DNA from: a virus
Virus record (IMG/VR): IMGVR_UViG_3300027746_000095
Coordinates: 1-23,836 of that record
DNA: 23,836 nucleotides
Strand: one strand, 5' to 3'
Positions 1 to 8,722 of this stretch are shown in pieces. The notes under the pieces are model-generated. The model did not search any database. It had not been told where the DNA came from and was given only the letters and a program-made list of their open reading frames with translations. The position numbers and the translations under genes are program-made. Positions within the stretch are counted from its first letter, which is position 1. Each line of letters opens with the position of its first letter.

Positions 1-26
1 CTGCATTGACTACTCCAGGCGCTTAA
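1..26 (+). CDS. 3' end of an upstream gene (partial, tentative)
   Basis: Reading from base 3 gives the short tail ALTTPGA followed by TAA at 24-26. A strong terminator begins 27 bases later, which is where the end of a transcription unit is expected. The frame starting at base 1 stops at once (TGA at 7-9), and the frame starting at base 2 runs through the terminator hairpin, so base 3 is the best choice. Seven residues are too few to identify the product. Confidence 0.25.
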
Positions 27-52
27 AGATAGTCGTTTGGTTGACGGGTAAG

Positions 53-79
53 GGGGGAGCAGATGCTTCCCCTTTTTTT
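53..79 (+). terminator. Rho-independent terminator
   Basis: GGGGGAGC (53-60) pairs with GCTTCCCC (65-72) through eight pairs including one G-U, with a four-base loop AGAT, and is followed by seven T residues (73-79). It sits between the end of the upstream gene and the first complete gene and probably separates two late transcription units. Confidence 0.85.
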
Positions 80-113
80 ATATAAGAAATTTTGTTAATG
101 CTATTTATATTTG

Positions 114-500
114 ATGATACATTTAATCAAAGGTCAGGTCAATAAAATAATATTAACATTAAGCGAAAAGGCAACTTTGACATCGCCTAATTATCTATTC
201 TATTTTAAGTCAAGAAATACAAACGAAACGGTGGCATTTGTGATTTTAAACAATGCTGATCTATCGACTTACCCTGAAAGATTCAACGCTTTTAATATTA
301 CGGTAAGTTCTTATTTTGCAACTAAATTACCTGGCGAATGGTCTTATCAGATTTATGAGCAAACTTCAAGTTCTAATTTAATCCCATCGCAAGCAACTTC
401 AATGCTTGAAAGTGGGCAAGCAAGTTTAAATGACACAAGTCAATTTAGTTTTACTACTTATAGCAACCAAACAAACACTTACAAAGTAAGAGATATATGA
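114..500 (+). CDS. Small conserved phage protein, possibly virion-associated
   Basis: A 128-residue protein with no signal peptide or membrane segment. It is rich in beta-prone stretches and begins MIHLIKGQVNK; the middle holds a WSYQIYEQ segment. Proteins of this look recur next to portal and connector genes of Bacteroidota phages, but I know of no assigned function. The frame has a TTG three bases upstream (111), but the ATG at 114 is the more natural start. It overlaps the portal gene by four bases (ATGA-type junction), so the two are very likely translated together. A small structural or neck protein is an inference from position only. Confidence 0.75.
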   Translation: MIHLIKGQVNKIILTLSEKATLTSPNYLFYFKSRNTNETVAFVILNNADLSTYPERFNAFNITVSSYFATKLPGEWSYQIYEQTSSSNLIPSQATSMLESGQASLNDTSQFSFTTYSNQTNTYKVRDI

Positions 501-2458
501 GCAATCAATTAATGGTTTTAACTTTTGCGGAGGCAAGACAACCTGAATATCGGGAGAAGAAAGGCGAAGGAGAAGGTTACATTGAGTTTGGAAAAAAGAA
601 TGATTATCCTAACTACTTGGTCGATTTATTTAATAAGTCTGCCAAGCATAATGCGATAATTAAAGGAAAGGTCAACTACATAACTGGGAATGGCTTCAAA
701 ATCAAAGAGGGTGTCGACCCTATTGGTGAACAATTCATCGCACAAGCTAACCGAGTGGAGTCGTTGACCGAAGTATTAAGAAAGGCATCTATTGATATTG
801 AATTATTTGGAGGCGCTTACTTACAAATTATATGGAGTGTAACGGGAGAAAATCTTGCTGAGGTTTATCATGTCGATTATACTAAGATTCGTACAAATGC
901 TGATAACACTCAGTTTTGGTATTCGGAGAATTGGGAAGATAGGAAGTATAAAAGGGAGGTATTTAACGGATTTAATTCTCAGTTAAGACAAGGCACTCAA
1001 ATAATGTATTTAAAGGAATATCGACCTAACTTAAATGCTTACGCATTGCCAGGTTATTTCGGTGCTTTAAACTACGTTGAATCAGATATTGAAATATCTA
1101 AGCACGTTTTAGGTAATGCCCAAACGGGATTCAGCGCATCTAAATTAATTACCTTACCAAATGGCGAGCCATCGGATGATGAGAAGCGCCAAATTGAACG
1201 CAAGTTTACCGATAGGTTTACGGGTAGCGATGGCAAGAAGTTTATACTTTCATTTGTAAACGATGCTTCAAGAAAGCCAGTGATTGAAGACTTAGGAGCA
1301 AGCGATATTACAAAAGAAGATTTTGGTAATGTAGATAAAATGATTCAGCAAAATATCTTTGCTGGCCATCAAATTACTGCTCCCGATTTATTTGGTATTT
1401 CAACTCCAGGTCAATTAGGAACTCGCCAACAAATGCGAGATTCTTACGAGATTTTTAAAAATACTTACGTTAATGATAAGCAAATATTTCTTGAGCAAGT
1501 ATTCAGTTTACTTGCCAAATTACACGGTGCTAATTCAGAACTCCAAATCGTACCAGTCGAGCCGATTGGCATAGAGTTTACTGAAACAATTATAGCAGCA
1601 AATTTAACTAAAGACGAGATTCGTGAAAAGTTAGGAGCGCCAGCATTAGAGCCTAAAACTTCGTCAACTTCTCAAGATGTAATTGATGCAATCAATTCAT
1701 TAAGTCCGTTGGTTGCAAATAAGGTACTTGAGTCAATGACTGCAAACGAGATTCGTTCTTTGGTTGGGTTAATACCTGAGCAAGGTGGCGAAGATATTCC
1801 AACTGCGCCAAGTGGATTTAATTTTAGCGAAGATGATGTTGTAAGTGTATTTGAAGAGTTTGGTGTTTCAAAAGAAGAATATTCAATCTTTAAATCAAGA
1901 GAGGTATTTAGCCAAGTTCCAAATGAATTAGAGGAAGCTTTGCATTTAGAATTTGCAGAGCAAGCATTAAGCGGATTAGAGGCTAACGTATTGGACTTAA
2001 TACAAAAGGATAAAAGAATAACGGCTGAAGTTATTGCTGGAACTATCGGAGTTGATTTAGATATTATCAATCGTGTCTTAGATGGATTGGATAAAAGAGG
2101 AATTGTAAGCAGTTCAGTTTCAAGGGGAATAACCGAAAGAAAATTATCAAAGCCATTATCTGAATTGAATGCACCAAAGCCAACAACTACGAGTTTTATG
2201 GTTCGTTATTCATACGAATGGAGGTCAGATATACCAGGTAACGAAAGAAATTCAGCTGACCATCCAAGCCGTGCATTCTGCGCTCGATTAATGCAATTAG
2301 ATAGGTTATATTCAAGAGCAGAAATTGAATCTATATCAGCAAGATTAGGCTATAGCGTATTTGATAGGCGAGGTGGTTGGTGGACTAAACCAAATGGTCA
2401 AGCTTCGCCAAGTTGTAGACATCGTTGGTTTGCTCAAACGGTAATTAAGAAAGGATAA
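497..2458 (+). CDS. Portal protein with C-terminal winged-helix-like and MuF-like domains
   Basis: This 653-residue protein is the probable portal, the ring at the capsid vertex through which DNA is packaged and ejected. Residues 1 to about 420 have the look of a portal body: an early motif near HNAIIKGKVNYITGNGF, a conserved FGGAYLQIIW stretch, and a later GQLGTRQQMRDSYEIF helix typical of the stem/crown side. The C-terminus is unusual. Residues about 494-541 (VLDLIQKDKRITAEVIAG onward) resemble a winged-helix fold. Residues 570-653 carry a Cys/His-containing module with FCARL (Cys595), RRGGWW and CRHRW (Cys640, His642), reminiscent of the C-terminus of Mu gpF-type minor head proteins. Typical portals are 400-550 residues, so the extra length fits appended domains. 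The head-morphogenesis relation is inferred from motif shape, not from a search. The next gene follows after one base. Confidence 0.85.
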   Translation: MSNQLMVLTFAEARQPEYREKKGEGEGYIEFGKKNDYPNYLVDLFNKSAKHNAIIKGKVNYITGNGFKIKEGVDPIGEQFIAQANRVESLTEVLRKASIDIELFGGAYLQIIWSVTGENLAEVYHVDYTKIRTNADNTQFWYSENWEDRKYKREVFNGFNSQLRQGTQIMYLKEYRPNLNAYALPGYFGALNYVESDIEISKHVLGNAQTGFSASKLITLPNGEPSDDEKRQIERKFTDRFTGSDGKKFILSFVNDASRKPVIEDLGASDITKEDFGNVDKMIQQNIFAGHQITAPDLFGISTPGQLGTRQQMRDSYEIFKNTYVNDKQIFLEQVFSLLAKLHGANSELQIVPVEPIGIEFTETIIAANLTKDEIREKLGAPALEPKTSSTSQDVIDAINSLSPLVANKVLESMTANEIRSLVGLIPEQGGEDIPTAPSGFNFSEDDVVSVFEEFGVSKEEYSIFKSREVFSQVPNELEEALHLEFAEQALSGLEANVLDLIQKDKRITAEVIAGTIGVDLDIINRVLDGLDKRGIVSSSVSRGITERKLSKPLSELNAPKPTTTSFMVRYSYEWRSDIPGNERNSADHPSRAFCARLMQLDRLYSRAEIESISARLGYSVFDRRGGWWTKPNGQASPSCRHRWFAQTVIKKG

Positions 2459-2459
2459 T

Positions 2460-3044
2460 ATGAAGAATACATTATTTATAGGAGCAAATGCAATCAAAGA
2501 AAGAACGGCGGTTCATTCTAATATTGATGACAAGTTAATCATGCCCGAAATAAAAACAGCTCAGGATATGTATATCTTGCCAGCTTTAGGAACGGCTTTA
2601 TATGTTAAACTTCAAACGGGTATTGAAAATGCTACGTTAAGTAATTTAGAAACTTCTTTATTGAATGACTATGTGACCGATGCTTTAGTTTATTATGTAT
2701 TATCTGAATTGCCCGTAGGCTTATCTTTCCAATTCTACAATAAAGGATTAATTCGTAAAACTTCAGATAATAGCGATCAGCCTAATATGCAAGATTTAAT
2801 TGATGTTGCTAATCGATATCGTTCAAGAGCAGAGTTTTATAAGCAAAGAATGATTAAGTATTTGCAAGAGGTAAGCACGACAAACTTATTCCCTGAGTAT
2901 ATCAATCCTGGCACGGGCATCGATACTATGTATCCTGAGAAAGATGGTTATCAATCAAGCATATTTTTAGGAGATGAGAATAGCTTGTTTGGGATGAGTT
3001 ATCCTCAGCACGTTTTAAAGAGCAAAAAAAATTATAATTATTAA
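2460..3044 (+). CDS. DUF6712-like probable head-tail connector
   Basis: A 194-residue soluble protein whose middle (IKTAQDMYILPALGTALY, then TDALVYYVLSELPVGL and a YRSRAEFYKQRMIKYL helix) matches my memory of the DUF6712 family, found directly after portal genes in Bacteroidota phages. The mostly helical N-terminal half and its position between portal and a tail-completion-like gene suggest a role comparable to gp6/gp15-type connector proteins, which join the portal ring to the tail. This role is inferred from context. The start at 2460 lies one base after the portal stop (TAATATG), consistent with coupled translation. Confidence 0.7.
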   Translation: MKNTLFIGANAIKERTAVHSNIDDKLIMPEIKTAQDMYILPALGTALYVKLQTGIENATLSNLETSLLNDYVTDALVYYVLSELPVGLSFQFYNKGLIRKTSDNSDQPNMQDLIDVANRYRSRAEFYKQRMIKYLQEVSTTNLFPEYINPGTGIDTMYPEKDGYQSSIFLGDENSLFGMSYPQHVLKSKKNYNY

Positions 3045-3103
3045 TATGCCTAAAGCATTCTCAACCAAAAACATAAACAAGTTAATTGTTTATTTAAATA
3101 CAA

Positions 3104-3562
3104 ATGGCAGTAAAACAACTAACACTAAACCAAACAATCAAGCTGATAAGGGATATTGCCCAAAGCCACGACCAAATTAATACGGTCTATTTTGGCGATG
3201 TGTGGGAGTTTCTTTCTCAGCCTGATAATGTTTATCCATCAATGTTTTATTCGTTGACTGGAAGCCAAATAAACGGCAAAGAATTGACTATGTCATTTAG
3301 TTTATTCTTTCTTGATAGGCAACTCCAAGATGAAACTAACGAAACGGAAGTTTTGTCTGACCAATTACTAATCTGCCAAGATATTATTTCGATGTGCAAA
3401 CATCCAAATTTTAATTGGGATGTAGGAGAAGGAATTACCTTAGAATTTTTTACTGAAAACGAGAAGGATTATTTGGCTGGAGTAAAGGCTGATATATCAA
3501 TCATTTATCCGATGCTTTCAAATAGGTGTCAAATACCAACCGACTTTACATATCCAAGTTAA
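3104..3562 (+). CDS. Probable neck or tail-completion protein
   Basis: A 152-residue soluble protein starting MAVKQLTLNQTIKLIRDIA. It has a central segment on measured output (TVYFGDVWEFL), a middle stretch SFSLFFLDRQLQDETNETE that could be a beta strand plus turn, and a C-terminus ending in NRCQIPTDFTYPS. No enzymatic motif is visible. Small proteins of this type lie between connector and tail genes in Bacteroidota phages, and I infer a neck or tail-terminator role from position. The 59-base gap before it holds a short overlapping frame (3046-3180) that I do not count as a gene. The fibre gene starts three bases after its stop. Confidence 0.65.
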   Translation: MAVKQLTLNQTIKLIRDIAQSHDQINTVYFGDVWEFLSQPDNVYPSMFYSLTGSQINGKELTMSFSLFFLDRQLQDETNETEVLSDQLLICQDIISMCKHPNFNWDVGEGITLEFFTENEKDYLAGVKADISIIYPMLSNRCQIPTDFTYPS

Positions 3563-3565
3563 GAA

Positions 3566-5590
3566 ATGGCAAATAAGAAAATAAACCAATTAGTCAGTAA
3601 GACTGCAATTTTATCTACCGATATTTTTGGTATTGGCGATGCAACTACGGGGCAACTATTTAAAAAGACTATTGCTGAATTACAAGCTGCGATTGGTGGA
3701 GCAGTAATTTCGGTAAACGGATTAGTTGGAACGGTTGTCTTGGATACGGATGACATTCAAGAACTTGCCACTCCGACAAATAAGTATTTTACGGATGCAA
3801 GGGCGAGAGGTGCTATTAGCTTAACGGTAACGGGTAACTCAGGCGCATCTACTTACTCAAGTGGAACGGGTGTCTTAAACGTGCCTACTTACACGCTTGC
3901 TGGTCTTGGTGGAATTAGTGCCACGTTCTTATCAGGTACTTCGGGCATTTCTTATAATTCCACGACGGGCGTTATTTCGTATTCGGGGACAGTTTATACC
4001 GATGCTTCCATTCGTGCTTTGTTAAGTGGCTCAACGGGAATAAGTTACAACTCGACTACGGGTGCTATTTCTTATAGTGGCACGGTTTACACGGATTCTT
4101 CGGTTAGGGCATTAATTTCAATTACAACAACGGGAACGAGTGGCGCATCTACCTACAATAATACAACGGGAGTAATAAACGTACCAAATTACACTCTTGC
4201 TGGACTTGGAGGTATTTCTTTGACTTCGTTAAGCGGAGGCACGGGGATTACTTATAATAATACTACGGGGGCGATTAGTTATTCGGGTACGGTTTACACC
4301 GATGCAAGTGTAAGAGCATTAATTTCTTTAACAACAACTGGAACTTCGGGTGCATCAACTTATAATTCTACAACTGGAGTTTTAAATATTCCTCAATATA
4401 CTACTGATTTAAGTGGATATTTACCATTAACTGGAGGTACATTAACGGGTGCGTTAAATGGCACAAGTGCTACTTTTACTGGAAATGCTACAACACCAAT
4501 AACATCTATAAATAACGGAGGAAGAGAGTGGGGTTTGTTTAGAACATCGACTAATGGTGGATTTATGACTTTTCAATCAAGTGGTGCTACTTTAAGAGGA
4601 TACTTAGGTAATGGTGGTGCTATTAGTTCAGCTGGAGAAACAAGTTTTGGTATTCGTTCTGAATCTGATTTAATATTAATGTCAGGTGGTAATAATATTA
4701 GACTTACCATAGCCTCCACAGGCGCAGCCACTTTTTCGAGTAGTGTTGGAGTTGGTGGTAGTCCAACTGGAACTTATGGAACACTTTCGGTATTTGGTGG
4801 CATATCCACCAAGAATGATAATAATGGGAAATTAGAAATAGGTAGATATTCTTCTGGAGTACCAAATTCATATATAAAATTAGGTGCTAATTCTGATTCA
4901 TTAAGAATTACGAATAATACTGATGCAGCAGATTTAGTAACTATTACTAATGCTGGCAACGTTGGAATTTCTAATACTTCTCCTGGTGATGCTTATGATG
5001 CTGGTAGTTGGTTTACTGCTAAAGGATTAACAATTGGAAATGATACTTCTACTGCTGGTTTACAAATAGTTTCATCAAGCACAAGTACATTATCAGCAAT
5101 AAGATTTGGAGATGGGGCATCAAGTTTATATGATCAAGGTTTTATAAATTATAATCATAGTACTGATAGAATGGCTTTTGGTGCTAATAGAAATACTACA
5201 ATAACTTTAACTTCAACAAATAATTGTCTTATTGGAACAACCTCTGACAACGGGGAGCGCTTGTACGTATCAGGTGCAATAAGAGCAACGGGAACAATTA
5301 CTGCAAACTCAGATATTACATTAAAGAAAAACCTTTTAAAAATTGAAAATGCTTTAGAAAAAGTTGAGCAAATAAACGGATATACTTATGAGTTTAAAGA
5401 GGATGATTCAAAGCGTCATGCTGGGGTAATTGCTCAAGAAATTCAAACGGTTCTTCCTGAGATTGTAAACAAAGGCAACGATGGTATTCTTGGAGTTGAA
5501 TACGGAAACATATCAGCTTTATTAATTGAAGCGATTAAAGAACAAAATATTAAAATCAAAAATTTAGAAACACTTTTAGCTTCTAAATAG
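3566..5590 (+). CDS. Tail fibre protein with C-terminal Peptidase_S74 intramolecular chaperone
   Basis: A 674-residue fibre protein. The N-terminus (residues 1-45, KINQLVSKTAILSTDIFGIG) resembles the virion-attachment start of many Bacteroidota phage fibres. Residues about 75-285 are glycine/threonine/serine-rich imperfect repeats that would form a beta-rich shaft. Residues about 286-575 are non-repetitive and probably hold the receptor-binding part. The last 93 residues are an S74 chaperone: SDITLKKN places Ser582 five residues before Lys587, matching the Ser-Lys spacing known from the K1F endosialidase family, and the domain ends in a coiled-coil helix (ALLIEAIKEQNIKIKNLETLL). In that family the chaperone drives trimer folding and then cuts itself off. 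Self-cleavage here is expected but inferred. By eye, base composition becomes more AT-rich from about 4460 on. The next gene begins directly after the stop. Confidence 0.9.
   Translation: MANKKINQLVSKTAILSTDIFGIGDATTGQLFKKTIAELQAAIGGAVISVNGLVGTVVLDTDDIQELATPTNKYFTDARARGAISLTVTGNSGASTYSSGTGVLNVPTYTLAGLGGISATFLSGTSGISYNSTTGVISYSGTVYTDASIRALLSGSTGISYNSTTGAISYSGTVYTDSSVRALISITTTGTSGASTYNNTTGVINVPNYTLAGLGGISLTSLSGGTGITYNNTTGAISYSGTVYTDASVRALISLTTTGTSGASTYNSTTGVLNIPQYTTDLSGYLPLTGGTLTGALNGTSATFTGNATTPITSINNGGREWGLFRTSTNGGFMTFQSSGATLRGYLGNGGAISSAGETSFGIRSESDLILMSGGNNIRLTIASTGAATFSSSVGVGGSPTGTYGTLSVFGGISTKNDNNGKLEIGRYSSGVPNSYIKLGANSDSLRITNNTDAADLVTITNAGNVGISNTSPGDAYDAGSWFTAKGLTIGNDTSTAGLQIVSSSTSTLSAIRFGDGASSLYDQGFINYNHSTDRMAFGANRNTTITLTSTNNCLIGTTSDNGERLYVSGAIRATGTITANSDITLKKNLLKIENALEKVEQINGYTYEFKEDDSKRHAGVIAQEIQTVLPEIVNKGNDGILGVEYGNISALLIEAIKEQNIKIKNLETLLASK
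3788..4421 (+). repeat. Imperfect repeats in the fibre shaft
   Basis: The fibre gene encodes recurring modules at residues about 75-285. SGTVYTDASVRAL and its variants appear three times (from about residues 140, 171 and 240). GISYNSTTGAISYSG variants appear three times, and TTTGTSGASTYN(N/S)TTGV variants also appear three times. The nucleotide repeats are diverged, so this is an old protein-level repeat, not a recent tandem duplication. Confidence 0.75.
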
Positions 5591-7795
5591 ATGCCATTAC
5601 AAGGAAGTGGCGAAATGTCTTTTGCCGATGTTTATAATGAAATGACGGGGGAATCTTTATCGAATCCTCCTATTTCTATTACATTAGCTGAACTTGGTCA
5701 ACTTCAAAATTCAAGTGGGCAAACGATTGCTTTAAATCAATATTATACTCCAAGACCTGACGGCAGTTTACCAACGGTATTCCCGACTGAATGGTATCTT
5801 TATTGCCAACGATGTAACGTACCTAATCCATATTTAACGATTAGTAAATCGGGTGCTACGGCTGGCAATTTAAATCAGTCATTTTCCTATTTTTTGACTA
5901 TTACAAATAACGGAACTACGGCAACGACTGCGCCAATACAAATATCTGATTATCTACAAGAGGGTTTAGTTTATATTACTTACGGAGGCGCTGGTTGGAA
6001 TATAACCGTTCAGCAATATTCAATTGATGTCGGTAGATTTACTTATAATGTCTTTGGAACTTATAACGGGGTATTGCAACCAAATGGAGTTTTAACACTT
6101 CAAATAATTGTTCAGCCTAATATATCGACTACTTACTATAATTATGCAACGGTATCAGGCGGAGGGGAAGCAATATCAAAAACTTCAAATACAACCACTA
6201 CTTTAATCGGTGGCGCAGAAACGTGGACAAGTTCAGTCACTAAAAGATTAGTCCGTACAATACAAAAGAATGACTGCGGTCAATATGGAGTAGGTTCAAA
6301 TCAAGAGGTTTATTCTCCATTCTTTACGGCTACTTATACAAGTACTATAAGCCAAGCTGATGCAGATGCTAATGCGAATACTAATGCAACGGCTTTATGC
6401 AATCAATGGCTCGATGCCAATGGGCAATCGGTGGCAAATCAATACGGTACTTGTTCATATGGTTATCCGAATATGACTTTAGGAAAGTCAATGCCAGGCG
6501 CATTTAATATAAATCAGTCAGGTACGGTAAGGATTCAAATGCGAATTTTGGCAAATCCTACAAGTGGACAAATTGTGATGTCAGATGTTTTGCCTAATGG
6601 CTTCGAATTTGTAAGTATGATCGATGTGCCAAGTCCTTTTAGTTCTTCGGTAAGTGGCAGAACGGTTACTTTTACAACTTCAAATTCTTTACCGATTGAC
6701 TATTTTGCAGAATTTGTATTTACAATAAGGGCAATTCAGTTCGGAAATTATACCAATTTTGCTTCCGCATATGGCGGTAATATAATTAACAATTATGCTC
6801 AAAGTAATACGGTTGAAACTTATGTATTTGGAGCGCCATCTTTTTCATTTACTTCAAATGTTCTTAATAATAGTTTTAATCATGCATCGCCTATAAATGC
6901 AACTCCAACGGATGAGGCTTATTATAATTACATTGTAACGATAGGCAACCAGCCAAGTACTAATTCTACTTTATTAGCAGCAAGAATTACATTACCTGGA
7001 CATCTAAGAATTGTTGATCACGTTTCAGTTTTTATTAATCAAACTTATTTTTATTATTCTCAAGGTATTGTACCTAATGAATTACTTATATTTCAACAAA
7101 ATAATGTAACCGTTCCCGTTGGTCAATATTTATTTGCAGTAAGAATAAATTTAGTAATTGATTATTATAGAATGTCTTCTATTTCACAACCTGAAACGGG
7201 AAGACCTGGCGATAATTTAATTATTAATTCAAGTTCAACCGTTGTTCCAAGAAGACAAATAACTAATTTTAAAGGCTTTGTTAGTGGAACTCAAGTAGAT
7301 AATAGAGATTCATCAATAGATTGGGCAAATAATTACCAATTTTTAGGAACTGCAACGTGTAGAGATAGCAATCAAAATACTGGAACTCCTATTAATCCTA
7401 ATAATTTGACTTGGGATTATTCGATTAATGATAGAAATAATCCGAGTCAGCAATTCCCATTGACTTATGATTCAGGAATAAATATTTTTACTGCGGTTGG
7501 TAATATGTATGCAATTAATCCAGTAAGAGATTCTTGGACTCCAGCAAGTCAAGTCAAAATAAACATAGATTATCCTTATCAAGATGCGACTATGTTTGGC
7601 ATTAGAATTTATTATAGAATTTTTCACGAAGGAAGGCAAATTCATACGGCAATGGTTCAACCTAATGGAGATTGGGTTGCTATATTTGATAGTTACGAAT
7701 TAGTTAATATTGATAAGGCAAGTAATGAGCCAAAGCTAAGAAATTTAGGATTTAAAATATTACTTAATACTAACGGCACATTTAGGTATTGGTAA
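5591..7795 (+). CDS. Large fibre-like virion protein with DUF11 and DUF5977 domains
   Basis: A 734-residue beta-rich protein. The N-terminus (GSGEMSFADVYNEMTG, then ISITLAELGQL) matches a short motif common at the start of Bacteroidota phage tail proteins and may be the virion anchor. Residues about 80-205 look like a DUF11-type Ig-like repeat (YLTISKSG ... FSYFLTITNNGTT). Residues about 215-288 match DUF5977, with conserved landmarks KNDCG, the SQADADANA helix, GQSVANQYGTC and paired cysteines. A second DUF11-like repeat follows (about 290-410). The remaining 320 residues are not recognised. DUF11 and DUF5977 are also common in secreted Bacteroidota cell-surface proteins, so exchange with host surface genes is plausible. 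It abuts the fibre gene with no gap, so a role in adsorption is inferred. Confidence 0.75.
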   Translation: MPLQGSGEMSFADVYNEMTGESLSNPPISITLAELGQLQNSSGQTIALNQYYTPRPDGSLPTVFPTEWYLYCQRCNVPNPYLTISKSGATAGNLNQSFSYFLTITNNGTTATTAPIQISDYLQEGLVYITYGGAGWNITVQQYSIDVGRFTYNVFGTYNGVLQPNGVLTLQIIVQPNISTTYYNYATVSGGGEAISKTSNTTTTLIGGAETWTSSVTKRLVRTIQKNDCGQYGVGSNQEVYSPFFTATYTSTISQADADANANTNATALCNQWLDANGQSVANQYGTCSYGYPNMTLGKSMPGAFNINQSGTVRIQMRILANPTSGQIVMSDVLPNGFEFVSMIDVPSPFSSSVSGRTVTFTTSNSLPIDYFAEFVFTIRAIQFGNYTNFASAYGGNIINNYAQSNTVETYVFGAPSFSFTSNVLNNSFNHASPINATPTDEAYYNYIVTIGNQPSTNSTLLAARITLPGHLRIVDHVSVFINQTYFYYSQGIVPNELLIFQQNNVTVPVGQYLFAVRINLVIDYYRMSSISQPETGRPGDNLIINSSSTVVPRRQITNFKGFVSGTQVDNRDSSIDWANNYQFLGTATCRDSNQNTGTPINPNNLTWDYSINDRNNPSQQFPLTYDSGINIFTAVGNMYAINPVRDSWTPASQVKINIDYPYQDATMFGIRIYYRIFHEGRQIHTAMVQPNGDWVAIFDSYELVNIDKASNEPKLRNLGFKILLNTNGTFRYW

Positions 7796-7843
7796 AATTT
7801 TGAATAATAGCTATTTATGATTGTAAACTAAACAAACAACCAA

Positions 7844-8113
7844 ATGAAATTAGATTTTAACTTTGACTTTATCGGTCTTGATGACCAAGTATTTGAGGGT
7901 GGTAATGCTGGTAAAATGTTAGCTGGCGCATTAGCCTCCGCATCTAAAGGCGATGCACTTAAATTTTGGGATTGGGCAAAGAAGTTATTTAAAGGCGAAG
8001 TCTTAGATTTAGACAAGTCAGACCAAGAAACTTTAAAAGGATTTGTAAAAGATTCAGAGTCATTTACCGTGTTAGCCAAAGCGCAGTTATTAGAAATATT
8101 TATTAAAGACTAA
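7844..8113 (+). CDS. Small conserved phage protein before the lysis genes
   Basis: An 89-residue soluble acidic protein (MKLDFNFDFIGLDDQVF...), with a short glycine-rich start of a helix (NAGKMLAGALASASKG) and a helical C-terminal half. No motif tells its function. Genes of this size and look are common between tail fibre and lysis genes of Bacteroidota phages. The 48-base gap before it contains the recurring motif GCTATTTAT (7810-7818). The following gene starts one base after its stop. Confidence 0.65.
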   Translation: MKLDFNFDFIGLDDQVFEGGNAGKMLAGALASASKGDALKFWDWAKKLFKGEVLDLDKSDQETLKGFVKDSESFTVLAKAQLLEIFIKD

Positions 8114-8114
8114 T

Positions 8115-8408
8115 ATGATAGTATTCATTGAGCCAGTTAAAGGTGTTAGAGAAATAGCAGACCGAGTAGAAATAAAGGTCGTTAATTATGCTCTTCAGAA
8201 TCCTGAGCAAACTTTGTATTTTAAATTAATGAGCCAATTTAATCCGATGATTGAAGAAGGCAATCTGATTATCCCTGAGCCTATCGTGGCTCAATGGGGA
8301 ATCGATGACTCATTTATCGTTAAATGGGCGCTTGAAACATTAGGCTTAAAAGAGAAAGTAATTACTCCAATCGAAGAAGAAGTTGCACCTGAAATTGAAG
8401 GCGAATAA
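8115..8408 (+). CDS. Hypothetical phage protein, acidic C-terminus
   Basis: A 97-residue soluble protein starting MIVFIEPVKGVREIADRV with a strongly acidic tail (PIEEEVAPEIEGE). I recognise no domain. It lies between two small lysis-adjacent genes and shares a TAATG junction with the next gene, so it is translationally coupled to the membrane protein that follows. A structural or lysis-accessory role would be a guess. Confidence 0.6.
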   Translation: MIVFIEPVKGVREIADRVEIKVVNYALQNPEQTLYFKLMSQFNPMIEEGNLIIPEPIVAQWGIDDSFIVKWALETLGLKEKVITPIEEEVAPEIEGE

Positions 8409-8722
8409 TGAATGATTGGGAAGAGGTAATAATACCAGGCGCAACGGGTTTATTTGGTTCATTAATTACCTGGCTATTTGGTCGCAAAAAAGAAAAAATA
8501 GAAGTTGAATCTTCTGAAATTACAAACGTTCAAGAAGCTATAAAAATTTGGAGAGAAATGGCAACAGACCTAAAAGCGGAAGTTGCGGAATTAAAAATTA
8601 AAGTTGATTCTTTAACTACCGAGATTCATAATTTGAGAAGTGAAAACATTGAGTTAAGAGCAAAATTAGATGAAAATCAACCAAATAAGCCAAAAAGGAC
8701 TAAGCCTAATAAAGAAGTTTGA
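8408..8722 (+). CDS. Membrane-anchored coiled-coil protein, holin candidate
   Basis: A 104-residue protein with one short hydrophobic stretch near the N-terminus (IPGATGLFGSLITWLFG, residues about 9-25), a basic RKKEK stop, then a long heptad-like coiled coil (about 40-92, DLKAEVAELKIKVDSLTTEI region) and a basic tail. It directly precedes and overlaps the endolysin gene by 53 bases. Small proteins with a single membrane segment next to an endolysin are often holins or lysis regulators. The hydrophobic stretch is short and partly polar, so a membrane-associated, non-holin role is also possible. Confidence 0.65.
   Translation: MNDWEEVIIPGATGLFGSLITWLFGRKKEKIEVESSEITNVQEAIKIWREMATDLKAEVAELKIKVDSLTTEIHNLRSENIELRAKLDENQPNKPKRTKPNKEV

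Noticed and set aside
106-113. TATATTTG matching the -7 box before the gene at 114
   Set aside because: It ends at the base before the ATG, so transcription would start inside the gene, and no TTG lies at the right distance upstream.
1672-2070. 132-codon open frame on the minus strand inside the portal gene
   Set aside because: It lies within a clear portal coding frame, and its product is Ser/Leu/Asn-rich low complexity, typical of an antisense shadow.
3046-3180. 44-residue ORF starting MPKAFSTKNINK directly after the connector gene
   Set aside because: It overlaps the following, better supported gene by 77 bases, has a low-complexity Asn/Thr/Lys composition and no recognisable motif. It could be a leader peptide but the sequence alone does not support it.
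3788-4421. Fibre-shaft repeats as a possible CRISPR-like or diversity-generating repeat array
   Set aside because: The units are in-frame protein repeats with diverged DNA, no constant repeat/spacer pattern, and no reverse transcriptase or template repeat is present in the window.
7798-7823. Weak promoter-like TTTTG and TATGATTG before the gene at 7844
   Set aside because: The -7 box has a mismatch (ATTG instead of TTTG) and the spacing is only 13 bases, too short for a Bacteroidota promoter.
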